Positions 43,988 through 53,806 of a stretch of DNA of 64,000 nucleotides are shown here, piece after piece. The position numbers and the translations under genes are program-made. The stretch lies in assembly GCF_020511155.1 (NCBI RefSeq), contig NZ_CP041216.1, forward strand, positions 1,364,001 through 1,428,000. Reading direction: 5' to 3'. Within the stretch, counting starts at the first letter, position 1, and every line of letters begins with the position of its first letter. The stretch comes from Shewanella glacialimarina. Lineage in GTDB: Bacteria > Pseudomonadota > Gammaproteobacteria > Enterobacterales > Shewanellaceae. The notes below the pieces were generated by a model. The model was given only the letters and a program-made list of their open reading frames with translations, was not told the origin of the DNA and searched no databases.

Positions 43988-46510
43988 TTGTGCTTAAAAC
44001 AGATAATAAAATTGAACTCAAATCTCTTACCGGTAAATAAAGCCTTAACCCGTATTGAAGGGCAGGTACTTACTCGTCATGCCAACTATCGGCAGGGCCA
44101 GTTAGTGCTGCAATATTATATTAAAACGGCTAATGGACCTGTGCTCGTTGAACTTCATAACGAGGATGTTGTGTGCTTTTGCCGTCAAGCTGATGTGGCC
44201 AAGTTAACACCTTACTTAACCCAAGCCCGTGTGGCTGTTTTAGCAATGACCAATTTTGACCATCACATTGTTTGTGGCATTTATTTAAAAACCAGTTCTG
44301 CGCTTAAGCAATTGCAGCGCATTGCCAATGATATCGGGGTGCCTTTATATGAAACCGATATTCGTGCCGAGCAACGTTATTTGATTGAGCGATTTATCGC
44401 ATTTGATATCGAATGTGAGGGCACTATTGAGTCTAGTGTAAAAAGTCTGCCAGTACTTACCGCGCATCGTGCAAGAAGAGGTAGCGTAAGAACAACCAAG
44501 GTAGACAATGTAAACGATGATTTTTTGCACGCTGCAGCCAGCGGTACTGCTTTGGCTGATGGCGCGCGTGATAAACAAAATGTGTTATCAACAAGAAGTG
44601 ATTTAAAAGTTGTTTCACTCGATTTTGAATGCAGTATGCAAGGCGAGTTGTATTCGGTTGGCCTTTACGGGACTGATTATCAATGCGTTATTATGGTGGG
44701 TGAACAAGCATCATACCCTGATGCCGAAGATTACATTGTGTGGGTTAAAGATGAGGTTGCTTTACTGCACCGATTAATCAATTGGTTTAGTCAGTATGAT
44801 CCCGACGTTATTATTGGGTGGGCTGTGGTGGTGTTTGATTTAGCATTGCTATTTAAGCGTTGTAAACATCATCATATTCCACTCAGAATTGGCCGAGGCC
44901 ACAGTGAGTTAAGCTGGAAAGTCGAAGATAAATATCGCCCTGAAACCTTAAATTTGCCCGGACGAGTGGTATTAGATGGCATTGATTGGCTTAAAGCTGC
45001 ATTTTATAACTTTGATCGATTTTCGCTTGAGTTTGTGTCGCGTGCTTTATTAAATGAGGGTAAAGCGATTGACCATGTTGAAAATCGAGGTAATGAAATA
45101 AGCCAAATGTTCGTTGAGGATAAGCTCAAACTAGCGCACTACAATTTAACTGATTGTCGCTTGGTGTGGGATATTTTTGACAAGACTCAGCTACTTGATT
45201 TTGCCATAGAACGCGCTAAGTTAACCGGGCTTGAGTTTGGTCGAGTCGGGGCATCTGTCGCCGCTTTTTATCACTTATATCTTCCGCATTTACACCGCAG
45301 CGGTTTTGTTGCCCCCCAAATGCCCGCAAGTAATGGGCTGGAAAGTCCTGGTGGTTATGTGATGGATTCTATGCCAGGACATTATAAAAATGTGTTGGTA
45401 CTTGATTTTAAAAGTTTGTATCCCTCAATTATCCGCACTTTTTTGATTGATCCTAAAGGTTTAGTAGAAGGCTTAAAGTTAGCTGAGTCAAATTTAGATA
45501 CCAGTGAAGTGCTGGTTGATGGCTTTCTCGGGGCAAAGTTTAATCGCCATAATCCAATTCTGCCCAAGTTGATAGCCAGCTTAGCTGAGCAGCGTGAGCA
45601 GGCTAAAAAAGATCACAACGCTCCATTGTCGCAAGCCATCAAAATTATCATGAACTCACTATACGGCGTATTAGGGTCAAAGGGGTGCGTATTTCATGAT
45701 GCAAAGCTCGCCAGCTCTATTACGATGCGCGGTCACCAGATAATGAAAATGACCAAGATTTGGATAGAAGAAATGGGTTATCAAGTCATTTATGGTGATA
45801 CCGACTCTACATTTGTTTGGCTAGGTAATGATATCCAATTAAATGCGTCAGAAATTGGCTTGCAAATGGCAAAAATCATTACCGATAAATGGGCTGATTG
45901 GTGTGCGACAGAATTTAATTTACCAAGTTATCTTGAATTAGAATTTGAAAGCCATTTTCAGCAATTTATTATGCCCACTTTACGCGGAAGTGAAATTGGC
46001 AGTAAAAAACGCTATGTTGGCTTGAAATTAGATAAACATGAAAAGCCTGAAATGGTCTTTAAAGGAATGGAGCAGGTCAGAAGCGATTGGACACCGCTTT
46101 CTAAACGCATTCAATATCAGCTGTATCAGCGATTCTTTAATCAGCAAGATATTAGCGAGTTTTTAGAGTCCCAAGTTGCGCTGTTAAAGCAAGGAGCATT
46201 CGATCAAGAACTAGTGTTCAAAAAACGCTTAAAGCGAAATGTTGAAGACTACACCGCTAAGTCGACCCCACATGTTAGGGCGGCAAAGTTGATGGCCGAG
46301 TATCAGCAAAATAGCGACTGGTTAAAAAGGGGAGCGGTTATTGAGTATGTGATCACCACCGCAGGCGTTCAACCTGTGTGTGATAAAGACTGGTTAATGG
46401 ATTATGACTATTACATCGAAAAACAAATTCAACCTATTGCAGAGCCGATATTGTCATTACTTGGGTTAAGTTATGGCGATTTTTCTAACGGTCAAATGTC
46501 ATTGATCTAA
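43988..46510 (+). CDS. polB: DNA polymerase II (family B, SOS-inducible)
   Basis: A family B polymerase of up to 840 residues. The polymerase motifs are intact: LDFKSLYPSII, KIIMNSLYGVLG and YGDTDSTFVW. The exonuclease region has ExoI (VSLDFECSMQGELY) and ExoIII (HYNLTDCRLV), but ExoII reads GWAVVVFD where Escherichia coli Pol II has GWNVVQFD, so the conserved Asn is Ala at residue 279. About 40 extra residues precede ExoI (residues 150-205). The start is uncertain: TTG 43988 is used, with another TTG at 44012 and no clear ribosome binding site. Confidence 0.93.
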   Translation: MCLKQIIKLNSNLLPVNKALTRIEGQVLTRHANYRQGQLVLQYYIKTANGPVLVELHNEDVVCFCRQADVAKLTPYLTQARVAVLAMTNFDHHIVCGIYLKTSSALKQLQRIANDIGVPLYETDIRAEQRYLIERFIAFDIECEGTIESSVKSLPVLTAHRARRGSVRTTKVDNVNDDFLHAAASGTALADGARDKQNVLSTRSDLKVVSLDFECSMQGELYSVGLYGTDYQCVIMVGEQASYPDAEDYIVWVKDEVALLHRLINWFSQYDPDVIIGWAVVVFDLALLFKRCKHHHIPLRIGRGHSELSWKVEDKYRPETLNLPGRVVLDGIDWLKAAFYNFDRFSLEFVSRALLNEGKAIDHVENRGNEISQMFVEDKLKLAHYNLTDCRLVWDIFDKTQLLDFAIERAKLTGLEFGRVGASVAAFYHLYLPHLHRSGFVAPQMPASNGLESPGGYVMDSMPGHYKNVLVLDFKSLYPSIIRTFLIDPKGLVEGLKLAESNLDTSEVLVDGFLGAKFNRHNPILPKLIASLAEQREQAKKDHNAPLSQAIKIIMNSLYGVLGSKGCVFHDAKLASSITMRGHQIMKMTKIWIEEMGYQVIYGDTDSTFVWLGNDIQLNASEIGLQMAKIITDKWADWCATEFNLPSYLELEFESHFQQFIMPTLRGSEIGSKKRYVGLKLDKHEKPEMVFKGMEQVRSDWTPLSKRIQYQLYQRFFNQQDISEFLESQVALLKQGAFDQELVFKKRLKRNVEDYTAKSTPHVRAAKLMAEYQQNSDWLKRGAVIEYVITTAGVQPVCDKDWLMDYDYYIEKQIQPIAEPILSLLGLSYGDFSNGQMSLI

Positions 46511-46993
46511 TGTTGTTAATTTGATTTTATCTATGCAAAACCTGCAAATTTCAAGTTTATCTTAAGTATATAAATGTTTGCTCATCTAACCTCGTTTTTT
46601 ATCTCTTAACCCGAGTAGAGTTTAAATAATAAGCGTCTAATAACTAAACCATAATTAACTGTTGTGAAATATTTTTTTGCATTTGTTGTTTTAGTGTTAA
46701 ATAAATATTATTAATAATAATTTTAAGAGGTGTTTTTTTAAGTGTCTGATTTTTAGTTTTAATATTATCTATTTATCTCTCTTTGTTCATAAAAGTGAAC
46801 GGATATCAAAAATACACTTGATTAACTTTTGTCCTTACAGTGTATCAATTGTTGATTACTTGTTTCAAATGTGATTTTATTGCGGTGTAAATGTGATTTT
46901 GTAGCGCAAAGTGTTATGATATCTCAACACCAATACTTCATGTGATGAAGATTGGAATTATAAGAAAGACAAATATATCCAGGGAGATAGACA
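46511..46993. other. Promoter region of the TonB-dependent receptor
   Basis: A 483-base AT-rich gap with no gene. It contains a GTTCA-N6-TGAAC dyad (46785-46800), two AAATGTGATTTT direct repeats, and a likely -10 TATGAT at 46915-46920. Confidence 0.5.
46867..46900 (+). promoter_or_regulatory. Direct repeat of AAATGTGATTTT, two copies 22 bp apart
   Basis: Copies at 46867-46878 and 46889-46900. AAATGTGA is the left half of the CRP consensus. The second copy covers the -35 position for the TATGAT box at 46915-46920. The right halves do not match CRP well. Confidence 0.55.
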
Positions 46994-49852
46994 ATGCATA
47001 AGAACGTATTAGCCAAATCAGTGCGCTTAGCTTTGATCGGCGGTGCAGCAGCAGCTGCGTTAAGCGTGCCAGCAGTATTTGCAGCTGAAGATGATGGTGC
47101 AAAAGTTGAGCGTATAGAAGTAACAGGTTCTCGTATTAAAAGAACTGATATAGAAACTTCTAGCCCAGTTACTGTTATGGACGCAACAGAAATTAAAGCA
47201 TCAGGCTACGATCGTATTGAAGATGTTTTAAACCAATTACCACAAATCGAAGCAGCTGAAACCGCTTTCCTTGCAAACGGTGCAACTGGTACAGCAACAG
47301 TTGACTTACGTGGACTAGGTTCAAACAGAACGCTTGTTTTGATCAATGGTCGTCGTATGCAAGCTGGTAGTATTACTTCACAGGTAGCTGACGTTAACCA
47401 AATCCCTGCTTCATTAATTAAACGAGTTGAAGTGTTAACTGGTGGTGCTGGCGCTGTTTATGGTGCTGATGCTGTAGCTGGTGTTGTTAACTTCGTAATG
47501 AATGATGATTTTGAAGGTTTTGCATTCAATGCAGGCGCTTCTGGTTACCAACATGACAACAGCAATGGCTATATCCAAAGCTTAATGGATAAGAGATCAT
47601 TTGATTACGAAACTGGTAACACAGGTGTTGACGGTAAAACTTACACCATGGATATTACCATGGGTAGTGAATTTGATGGTGGTAAAGGCCATGCAGTAGC
47701 TTATGCTGTTTGGCGTAGAAACGATGAGTTATTACAAGGTTCTCGCGATTATGCATCTTGTGCATTAAATGGCGGCGGCACAGCTTGTGGTGGTTCTGGT
47801 ACTACTCCTAACCCTTTCTTTGATATCTTCCCTGTCGTTGATGGTGAAGTTGATTATTCAAACGAGTTTTATGGATATTTAAATCCAAATGGTGAAGGTT
47901 TTGTTCCAGACGATGGTTATCGCTATAACTATGCTCCAGTAAACCACTTTATGCGTCCGAACGAGCGTTTTACCACTGGTGCATTTATTAACTATGAAAT
48001 TAACGAACATTTCCGTCCTTATATGGAATTGTCGTTCATGCACAACAGAACAGCTGGCCAAATTGCAGAATCTGGTACTTTCTATAACCAAGAACTGTTA
48101 TTTGATTATAACAACCCGCTAATCAGTGATTTCCAAAAAGCTCAACTACAAGAACTTTTCGGACAAACAGCTGATGACCAATTTGTTGCCTATATTGGTA
48201 AGCGAAATGTTGAAGGTGGTCCACGTTCTAACAATCTAGAGCATTCTTCTTACCGCATACTAACAGGTATGGAAGGTGAGCTTTCTGATGCTTGGTCTTA
48301 TGACGTAAGTTTTGCTTATTCAGCAACAGCTTCAAACTCTGTATACCAGAACGATTTGTTAGCAACTAAAATTCCTGACCGTGTTGGTGCTGTAGGCACT
48401 GAGTGTAATGTAGAAGATGGTTGTTTATACTACAACGTGTTTACTCTAGGTGGCGTAACCCAAGAGCAAGCGGCTCAGTTAGCTGGTGTTGGTATTCAAA
48501 CTGGTTTAGTGACTCAAACTATTTATAACGGTTATGTTAGTGGTGAATTCGATTTTGGATTACCGTCAGCGTCATCTAACATAGGTGCAGTATTTGGTTT
48601 AGAGCGTCGTGAACAGGAATACGAACGTATTTCTGATACCATCTATGCAGAAGGTACATTACTTGGTCAAGGCGGTCCTAACCCAAGTTTGAACGGTGAG
48701 ATAATCGTTAACGAAGTGTTTGGTGAATTTGCTATACCAGTGCTTGATGAGTGGAACGTAAACTTAGCGGCTCGTGCGTCTGACTATTCAACTTCAGGTA
48801 CTGATTATACTTATTCATTAGGTACAGATTATACTATTGCTGACGCTTATAAGTTACGCATGAGCTACGCTCAAGCTATCCGTGCTCCTAACATCGGCGA
48901 ATTATTTGATGCACAAACGATAGGTTTGTGGAGTGGTGATGATCCGTGTTCAGGTTCTGCTGCAGACATTACTGCTGCCGGCTTTACACAAGCTATGTGT
49001 GCTAATACTGGTATGACTGCTGCGCAATTTGGTAATGTCTCTACATCACCTGCTGGTCAATACAACCAATTCTCTGGTGGTAATACTGAACTACAACCTG
49101 AACAAGCTAAAACGCTTACTGTTGGTTTAGTGGCTAACCCATTTGATAACTTCAACTTCTCTTTGGATTATTTCAATATTCAAATGGAAGAAGTAGTGGG
49201 TACAATTGGCGCTGAGCGTATATTAACTAACTGTGCCGAAACTGGCGATGCTTTGTTCTGTGACAGTGTTAAACGTAGCGCTTCAGGTAGCTTATGGCTT
49301 GGACAAGAAGGTTATGTATCTAACCTAGGTTCTAACATTGGCGGCCGTACTTGGGAAGGTGTTGATGCTACCGCTGGCTACAAAATTGATTTAGGTGCAG
49401 GTACTTTAGATTTCGCACTAAACGGTTTCTACAGCATGAAAAAAGAAGTTGAACCTATTTTAGGTGATGCTGGCCTAGCTTATGACTGTTCTGGTGTGAT
49501 TAGTACTTCTTGTTTCGCGTCACCAAAATGGCGTCATAACTTCACTACTACTTACAGTGGTGATGACTATAGCGTAGCGTTAAAATGGCGTTATTTTGAC
49601 AAAGTTGACTATGAAGGCACTGCAGATACTAAGTTAATTGAAAATGGCGGTATCGATTCATACAGCTACTTCGATTTATCAGGTAATTATGCTGTGAGCG
49701 ATAATGTCACCTTTACAGCTGGTGTGAACAACATTTTTGACAAAGAGCCTCCAATGGTTGGTAATACTGTAGCTAGCAACGCTAATACAGTAGCTGGCTT
49801 CTACGATACTCTAGGTCGATTCCTATTTGTTAGCGCTGGCGTTAAGTTCTAA
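46994..49852 (+). CDS. TonB-dependent outer-membrane receptor
   Basis: A 952-residue receptor with a signal peptide ending AVFAAEDD and an N-terminal TonB-box-like VERIEVTGSRIKRTD. The plug domain (TVDLRGLGSNRTLVLINGRR, GGAGAVYGADAVAGVVNFV) and a long barrel ending FLFVSAGVKF are complete. The type (IKRTDIETSSPVTV) is common in Shewanella and Alteromonas, where substrates include peptides and carbohydrates; no ligand can be read here. AGGGAG precedes the ATG and a terminator follows. The TonB2 operon that could energise it lies 0.9 kb downstream. Confidence 0.93.
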   Translation: MHKNVLAKSVRLALIGGAAAAALSVPAVFAAEDDGAKVERIEVTGSRIKRTDIETSSPVTVMDATEIKASGYDRIEDVLNQLPQIEAAETAFLANGATGTATVDLRGLGSNRTLVLINGRRMQAGSITSQVADVNQIPASLIKRVEVLTGGAGAVYGADAVAGVVNFVMNDDFEGFAFNAGASGYQHDNSNGYIQSLMDKRSFDYETGNTGVDGKTYTMDITMGSEFDGGKGHAVAYAVWRRNDELLQGSRDYASCALNGGGTACGGSGTTPNPFFDIFPVVDGEVDYSNEFYGYLNPNGEGFVPDDGYRYNYAPVNHFMRPNERFTTGAFINYEINEHFRPYMELSFMHNRTAGQIAESGTFYNQELLFDYNNPLISDFQKAQLQELFGQTADDQFVAYIGKRNVEGGPRSNNLEHSSYRILTGMEGELSDAWSYDVSFAYSATASNSVYQNDLLATKIPDRVGAVGTECNVEDGCLYYNVFTLGGVTQEQAAQLAGVGIQTGLVTQTIYNGYVSGEFDFGLPSASSNIGAVFGLERREQEYERISDTIYAEGTLLGQGGPNPSLNGEIIVNEVFGEFAIPVLDEWNVNLAARASDYSTSGTDYTYSLGTDYTIADAYKLRMSYAQAIRAPNIGELFDAQTIGLWSGDDPCSGSAADITAAGFTQAMCANTGMTAAQFGNVSTSPAGQYNQFSGGNTELQPEQAKTLTVGLVANPFDNFNFSLDYFNIQMEEVVGTIGAERILTNCAETGDALFCDSVKRSASGSLWLGQEGYVSNLGSNIGGRTWEGVDATAGYKIDLGAGTLDFALNGFYSMKKEVEPILGDAGLAYDCSGVISTSCFASPKWRHNFTTTYSGDDYSVALKWRYFDKVDYEGTADTKLIENGGIDSYSYFDLSGNYAVSDNVTFTAGVNNIFDKEPPMVGNTVASNANTVAGFYDTLGRFLFVSAGVKF

Positions 49853-49869
49853 GAATAGTTGCTATAACA

Positions 49870-49892
49870 TATAAGCTTAAATTTAGCTTATA
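49870..49892. repeat. 8-bp inverted repeat after the receptor gene
   Basis: TATAAGCT and AGCTTATA flank a 7-base AT spacer, 17 bases after the stop codon. Possibly an mRNA 3' end structure ahead of the real terminator. Confidence 0.5.
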
Positions 49893-49908
49893 AACACAAT
49901 AGCTAATT

Positions 49909-49946
49909 AAAAAGCACTGGACAGTAATTTGTTCAGTGCTTTTTTG
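49909..49946 (+). terminator. Terminator of the TonB-dependent receptor gene
   Basis: AAAAAGCACTG pairs with CAGTGCTTTTT, with an inner imperfect stem, and ends in a T tract. Confidence 0.85.
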
Positions 49947-50523
49947 CTTTTGTCACATGCGAGTTATTGAAAAGTATTGTGATTAGCGTGAATCTTTTCA
50001 TCTATTCTATGGTGAATTATCATTGTTTAATTTCTCCCCTATCAATGATTGAGCTCACTGAGCGGCCTCCGTCAATTGAAAGCGTTACAAGCGTTAAAGT
50101 CTCTTTCAGCATTCCAATTCATTAAATATGAGCCAGTCTGAGTTATTCAGGCTTTTAGGCTTGAGGCACGTTTTAAAGAGAGTTGTTAATTTGTATCAAA
50201 CCTACCACAAAAGAGCGTAAGCCTAAGTGGCTTCACAGCAACAGAGCTGCACTTGCCGTGTTATATAATGAGAATTTGTCGTAAAAGGTAAAGGCATATA
50301 CCTTATTGATTGCCTAAAAAGCGTATAGTCCAAGCTGATCAGCTAGGTGGTTAATGGCATCTGCGCAGAGGTAACAAATTGCAGCGCTTAACACCAATTG
50401 TAATAAGAATTGATATTTAATTTAGAAATAAGATATATCCCATGACTGCATAGTGCTTACAAATTAAGCGACTACACATAATCTCAATCTTTCGTGTTCT
50501 TTTCACTCATTTTTGATGTTCCC

Positions 50524-50547
50524 AAATGTTGACATAGGTCAACATTT
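50524..50547. promoter_or_regulatory. Perfect 10-bp dyad upstream of the TonB2 operon
   Basis: AAATGTTGAC and GTCAACATTT flank the spacer ATAG. The core TTGAC-N4-GTCAA has the geometry of FNR/CRP-family sites (FNR: TTGAT-N4-ATCAA). TTGACA at 50529-50534 could also act as a -35 box. Confidence 0.6.
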
Positions 50548-50567
50548 TGTGAAATGATGCGAGCGGG

Positions 50568-50589
50568 TCTATGCCTTAACAGGCATAGA
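50568..50589. repeat. 9-bp hairpin in the TonB2 operon leader
   Basis: TCTATGCCT and AGGCATAGA surround the loop TAAC. It lies 20 bases after the dyad and 133 bases before the first gene, with no T tract after it, so it is probably a leader structure or a second operator. Confidence 0.6.
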
Positions 50590-50722
50590 AAAGGGAAGAA
50601 AAACTAACAATCACAAGAGAAAGATAGGCTTAGCGTTGTTGACGTTTTGCTAACATTGTTATCAAGCTATTACAATTGCACTGTCTACACTTTTTTAATT
50701 CACTTCAAATTGGTTGGGAACT

Positions 50723-51505
50723 ATGTCCAAGGTAAGCAATAGAACAAAAATCGCTACTGCACTTGTTGGCGCACTGGCTTTAGCTAGTAGCAACCTGGTA
50801 GTTGCAAATCCTCTTGCCGATGTGCAAAAGGCTGACAGCAGAATTCATGCTGAAACTGCAGCGTCACAACAAAAAGTTGACAAATACTTTGACCAAGCTC
50901 AAGACATGTTGTTTGAGTATGGCAGTGTTGCTGATGAACGCGAATCACTAAAGTCTTACAATGACTACGTAGCTGGTTTAGTGGCAGATCAACAAAAAAC
51001 ACTGGATTCAATACAAACAGACATCAATGGCGTTGACAAGTTACGTCAAGGTGTTGTGCCGTTAATGTTTAAAATGGTTGATGCATTAGAGCAGTTTGTT
51101 CAATTAGATCTTCCTTTTAATACTGAAGTACGTACTGAACGTGTACAAAATCTAAAAAACATTCTAGATACAGCAGAAGTCACTTTAGCTGAAAAATATC
51201 GTCTTATTCTTGATGCATACAGCATTGAACGTGAATACGGTAACTTTGTATCAGTTCATACTGGTAAATTAAGCTTAGATGGTAAAGAAGTACTTGTTGA
51301 TTTCTTTAACCTAGGTCGCGTAGCGCTTTACGCTCAAAGCTTAGATCAAAAAATTGCGTGGATGTACGATGCTGAAGCTAAAACTTGGAACAAGTTAGAA
51401 GACAGCTATTTACGTGACATCACAAAGGGTATTCGCATTGCTCGTAAGCAAGGTGCTCTAGATCTATTCGCATTACCAATTCCTGCTGCGGAGACTGCTC
51501 AATAA
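50723..51505 (+). CDS. DUF3450-family exported protein of the TonB2 operon
   Basis: A protein of 260 residues from ATG 50723 (TTG 50714 adds three residues). It has a signal peptide (ALALASSNLVVA before NPLAD) and a long coiled-coil region (ADVQKADSRIHAETAASQQ) typical of DUF3450, followed by the conserved FNLGRVALYAQSLD segment. It begins the TonB2 operon, as its Vibrio counterpart does, and is periplasmic. Its exact role in TonB2 function is not known. The stop overlaps the ttpC start by one base (TAATG). Confidence 0.85.
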   Translation: MSKVSNRTKIATALVGALALASSNLVVANPLADVQKADSRIHAETAASQQKVDKYFDQAQDMLFEYGSVADERESLKSYNDYVAGLVADQQKTLDSIQTDINGVDKLRQGVVPLMFKMVDALEQFVQLDLPFNTEVRTERVQNLKNILDTAEVTLAEKYRLILDAYSIEREYGNFVSVHTGKLSLDGKEVLVDFFNLGRVALYAQSLDQKIAWMYDAEAKTWNKLEDSYLRDITKGIRIARKQGALDLFALPIPAAETAQ

Positions 51506-52860
51506 TGAAGAAGTTAATTACTACAGCTGTATTAGCTGCAAGTTTGTCTTTAACTGCTGGCATGGTTTCTGCTGCTGACGCACCAAAAACTATCGACCAA
51601 TTATTGCAACAAGTTAAAGTTGAACGCGCTAATGAAGGCAAAAACAGCGCTAAACGTGAAAGAGAATTCCAAAACGAACGTGGTGACAAAGCGTCACTAT
51701 TAAAACGTGAAAAAGATGCTTTAGCTTCAGAGAAGCAACGTGGTAAAGACCTTAACCAAGCGTTTTTAGATAACGAGCGTAAAATTGCTCAGTTAGAAGA
51801 AGATTTAAAAACAGCCCAAGGCGACTTAGGCGAAATGTTTGGTGTTGTTAAAGGTGAAGCTGGCGATTTCGCTGGTAAACTTGCAGCATCAAATATTTCT
51901 GCTCAATACCCAGGCCGTGATGCATTTATTGCAGAATTAGGCTCACGTAAATCATTACCGAAAATTGAAGAACTAGAGCAATTCTGGGAAGCGCAATTAT
52001 TTGAAATGGTTCAGTCTGGTAAAGTGGTTAAATTCACCGGTGATGTGACTGCAATCGACGGTAACGTTGTTAGCACTTCTATCTACCGTGTTGGTGCATT
52101 CAACTTAACAGCTGATGGTCAATATGTTGTTTATAAGCCTGAGTTAAGCTTAATTCAAGAGCTTTCACAACAACCTGAAGGTTATCAAGTTTCTGCAGTA
52201 GGTAACTGGGAAAATACAACTTCTGGTTTCTCTGAGTTCTATATTGATCCAGCCCGTGGTGTGTTACTAAACATCTTCACTAACAAAGCTAGTATCGAAG
52301 ACCGTTTAGAAGCTGGTGGACCAATTGGTTATATTATTCTAGTACTACTTGCATTAGGTGGTTTAATCGCATTAGAGCGTTTAGTCACGTTAACAGTTAC
52401 TTCTGGTAAAGTTAAAAGCCAACGTAAAAATATCAATAACCCAGGTAAGAACCCACTTGGTCGTATCTTGAAAGTATATCAAGACAACAAAGATGTTGAT
52501 GTTGAAACGTTAGAGCTGAAACTTGATGAAGCTATTTTGAAAGAAACGCCTGCTTTAGAAGCACGTATTTCAATCATTAAGGTACTAGCAGCTATCGCGC
52601 CAATGATGGGTCTTCTAGGTACAGTAACCGGTATGATTGCAACTTTCCAATCAATCCAGTTATTCGGTACAGGCGATCCAAAGTTAATGGCTGGCGGTAT
52701 TTCTATGGCACTTGTTACTACAGTACAAGGTCTAATTGCAGCGTTACCATTAATGTTATTACACGCAATTGTTGTTGCACGTAGTAAATCAATCGTTCAA
52801 GTTCTTGAAGAACAAAGCGCTGGTATCATTGCAGAACATGCTGAGAAGAGGGCTGACTAA
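51505..52860 (+). CDS. ttpC: TtpC-type ExbB-like protein with periplasmic extension
   Basis: A protein of 451 residues. A signal peptide (SLTAGMVSAADAP) leads a periplasmic coiled-coil domain of about 230 residues, followed by a MotA/TolQ/ExbB membrane domain near residues 270-440 with IAPMMGLLGTVTGMIATF. This matches TtpC of Vibrio, required for TonB2-dependent uptake, where it is thought to extend the reach of the system across the periplasm. It is translationally coupled to both neighbours. Confidence 0.9.
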   Translation: MKKLITTAVLAASLSLTAGMVSAADAPKTIDQLLQQVKVERANEGKNSAKREREFQNERGDKASLLKREKDALASEKQRGKDLNQAFLDNERKIAQLEEDLKTAQGDLGEMFGVVKGEAGDFAGKLAASNISAQYPGRDAFIAELGSRKSLPKIEELEQFWEAQLFEMVQSGKVVKFTGDVTAIDGNVVSTSIYRVGAFNLTADGQYVVYKPELSLIQELSQQPEGYQVSAVGNWENTTSGFSEFYIDPARGVLLNIFTNKASIEDRLEAGGPIGYIILVLLALGGLIALERLVTLTVTSGKVKSQRKNINNPGKNPLGRILKVYQDNKDVDVETLELKLDEAILKETPALEARISIIKVLAAIAPMMGLLGTVTGMIATFQSIQLFGTGDPKLMAGGISMALVTTVQGLIAALPLMLLHAIVVARSKSIVQVLEEQSAGIIAEHAEKRAD

Positions 52861-53387
52861 TGATGCTATTCCTGATGGATATATGGGATTCCGTCAGGGG
52901 CTTCATGGCCTCCGGGGGAGATGTCCTCTGGTTGGTAGCAGCTGTGCTTTTCCTAATGTGGGTATTAATGCTTGAACGTTACTGGTATCTAAACTGGATA
53001 TCACCAAAGCAACATCAAGCTGTTATATCTGCATGGGAAGCAAGAGATGAAACACACTCTTGGCACGCACACCGTATCCGTGAAGCTTGGGTGTCCCAAG
53101 CTAAGCAAGATTTGAATGCACGTATGCTGTTAATCAAAACCCTAGTAGCAATCTGTCCAATGATTGGTTTACTTGGTACCGTAACCGGTATGATTTCAGT
53201 ATTCGATGTGATGGCAGTTCAGGGGACGAGTAATGCTCGTCTAATGGCAGCTGGTATCTCAATGGCCACAATGCCAACAATGGCAGGAATGGTAGCAGCG
53301 CTATCGGGTGTGTTTTTCAGCACTCGTTTAGACTCGAAAATGAGAATCAGATTAGAAATGCTAAAAGACAGCATGCCTCACCACTAA
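52860..53387 (+). CDS. exbB2: ExbB2, proton-channel subunit of the TonB2 system
   Basis: A MotA/TolQ/ExbB protein of 175 residues with three hydrophobic segments and the family motif ICPMIGLLGTVTGMISVF. It forms the proton channel with ExbD2. Two ATGs in tandem are at the start, and the first overlaps the ttpC stop by one base. It is the second ExbB-like gene in this operon and lacks the periplasmic extension. Confidence 0.92.
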   Translation: MMLFLMDIWDSVRGFMASGGDVLWLVAAVLFLMWVLMLERYWYLNWISPKQHQAVISAWEARDETHSWHAHRIREAWVSQAKQDLNARMLLIKTLVAICPMIGLLGTVTGMISVFDVMAVQGTSNARLMAAGISMATMPTMAGMVAALSGVFFSTRLDSKMRIRLEMLKDSMPHH

Positions 53388-53400
53388 AGAGAGATTGAAC

Positions 53401-53805
53401 ATGGCACGTAAGAAGCATTCCAGTATAGATGAGGAAGCGCAAATTGATATGACCCCGATGCTAGACATCGTATTTATCATGCTGATCTTCTTTATTGTAA
53501 CAACATCATTTGTTAAGCCATCTGGCTTAGACTATAACAAGCCAAAAGCGTCACAGGCTACGTCTAAACCTTCGGCAAACATCTTTATTGGCATCAGTAA
53601 ATCTGGCGTCATTATGATGGAAAATCGTCAGGTTGATATTGAACGTGTAACTGCTAACGTAGAACGTATGTTAGCTGAAGCACCGGAAGCGGCTGTTCTG
53701 ATTCAAGCAGATAAAGACACTACTCATGGTTTAGTAGTTAAAGTGCTTGATAACGTAAAAGCTGCTGGTATCGACAAAATTTCTGTATCAGCGGGGAATG
53801 ACTAA
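53401..53805 (+). CDS. exbD2: ExbD2, proton-channel subunit of the TonB2 system
   Basis: A protein of 134 residues from ATG 53401 behind AGAGAG. The single membrane segment follows IDMTPMLDIVFIMLIFFIV, which includes the essential transmembrane aspartate, and the periplasmic domain ends VLDNVKAAGIDKISVSA. It couples proton flow to TonB2. Confidence 0.93.
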   Translation: MARKKHSSIDEEAQIDMTPMLDIVFIMLIFFIVTTSFVKPSGLDYNKPKASQATSKPSANIFIGISKSGVIMMENRQVDIERVTANVERMLAEAPEAAVLIQADKDTTHGLVVKVLDNVKAAGIDKISVSAGND

Positions 53806-53806
53806 T

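Larger units (their letters stand above)
49947..50722. other. Long intergenic region upstream of the TonB2 operon
   Basis: About 775 bases with no believable gene. It contains a perfect dyad at 50524-50547 and a hairpin at 50568-50589 close to the operon. The rest shows nothing I can name. Confidence 0.5.
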
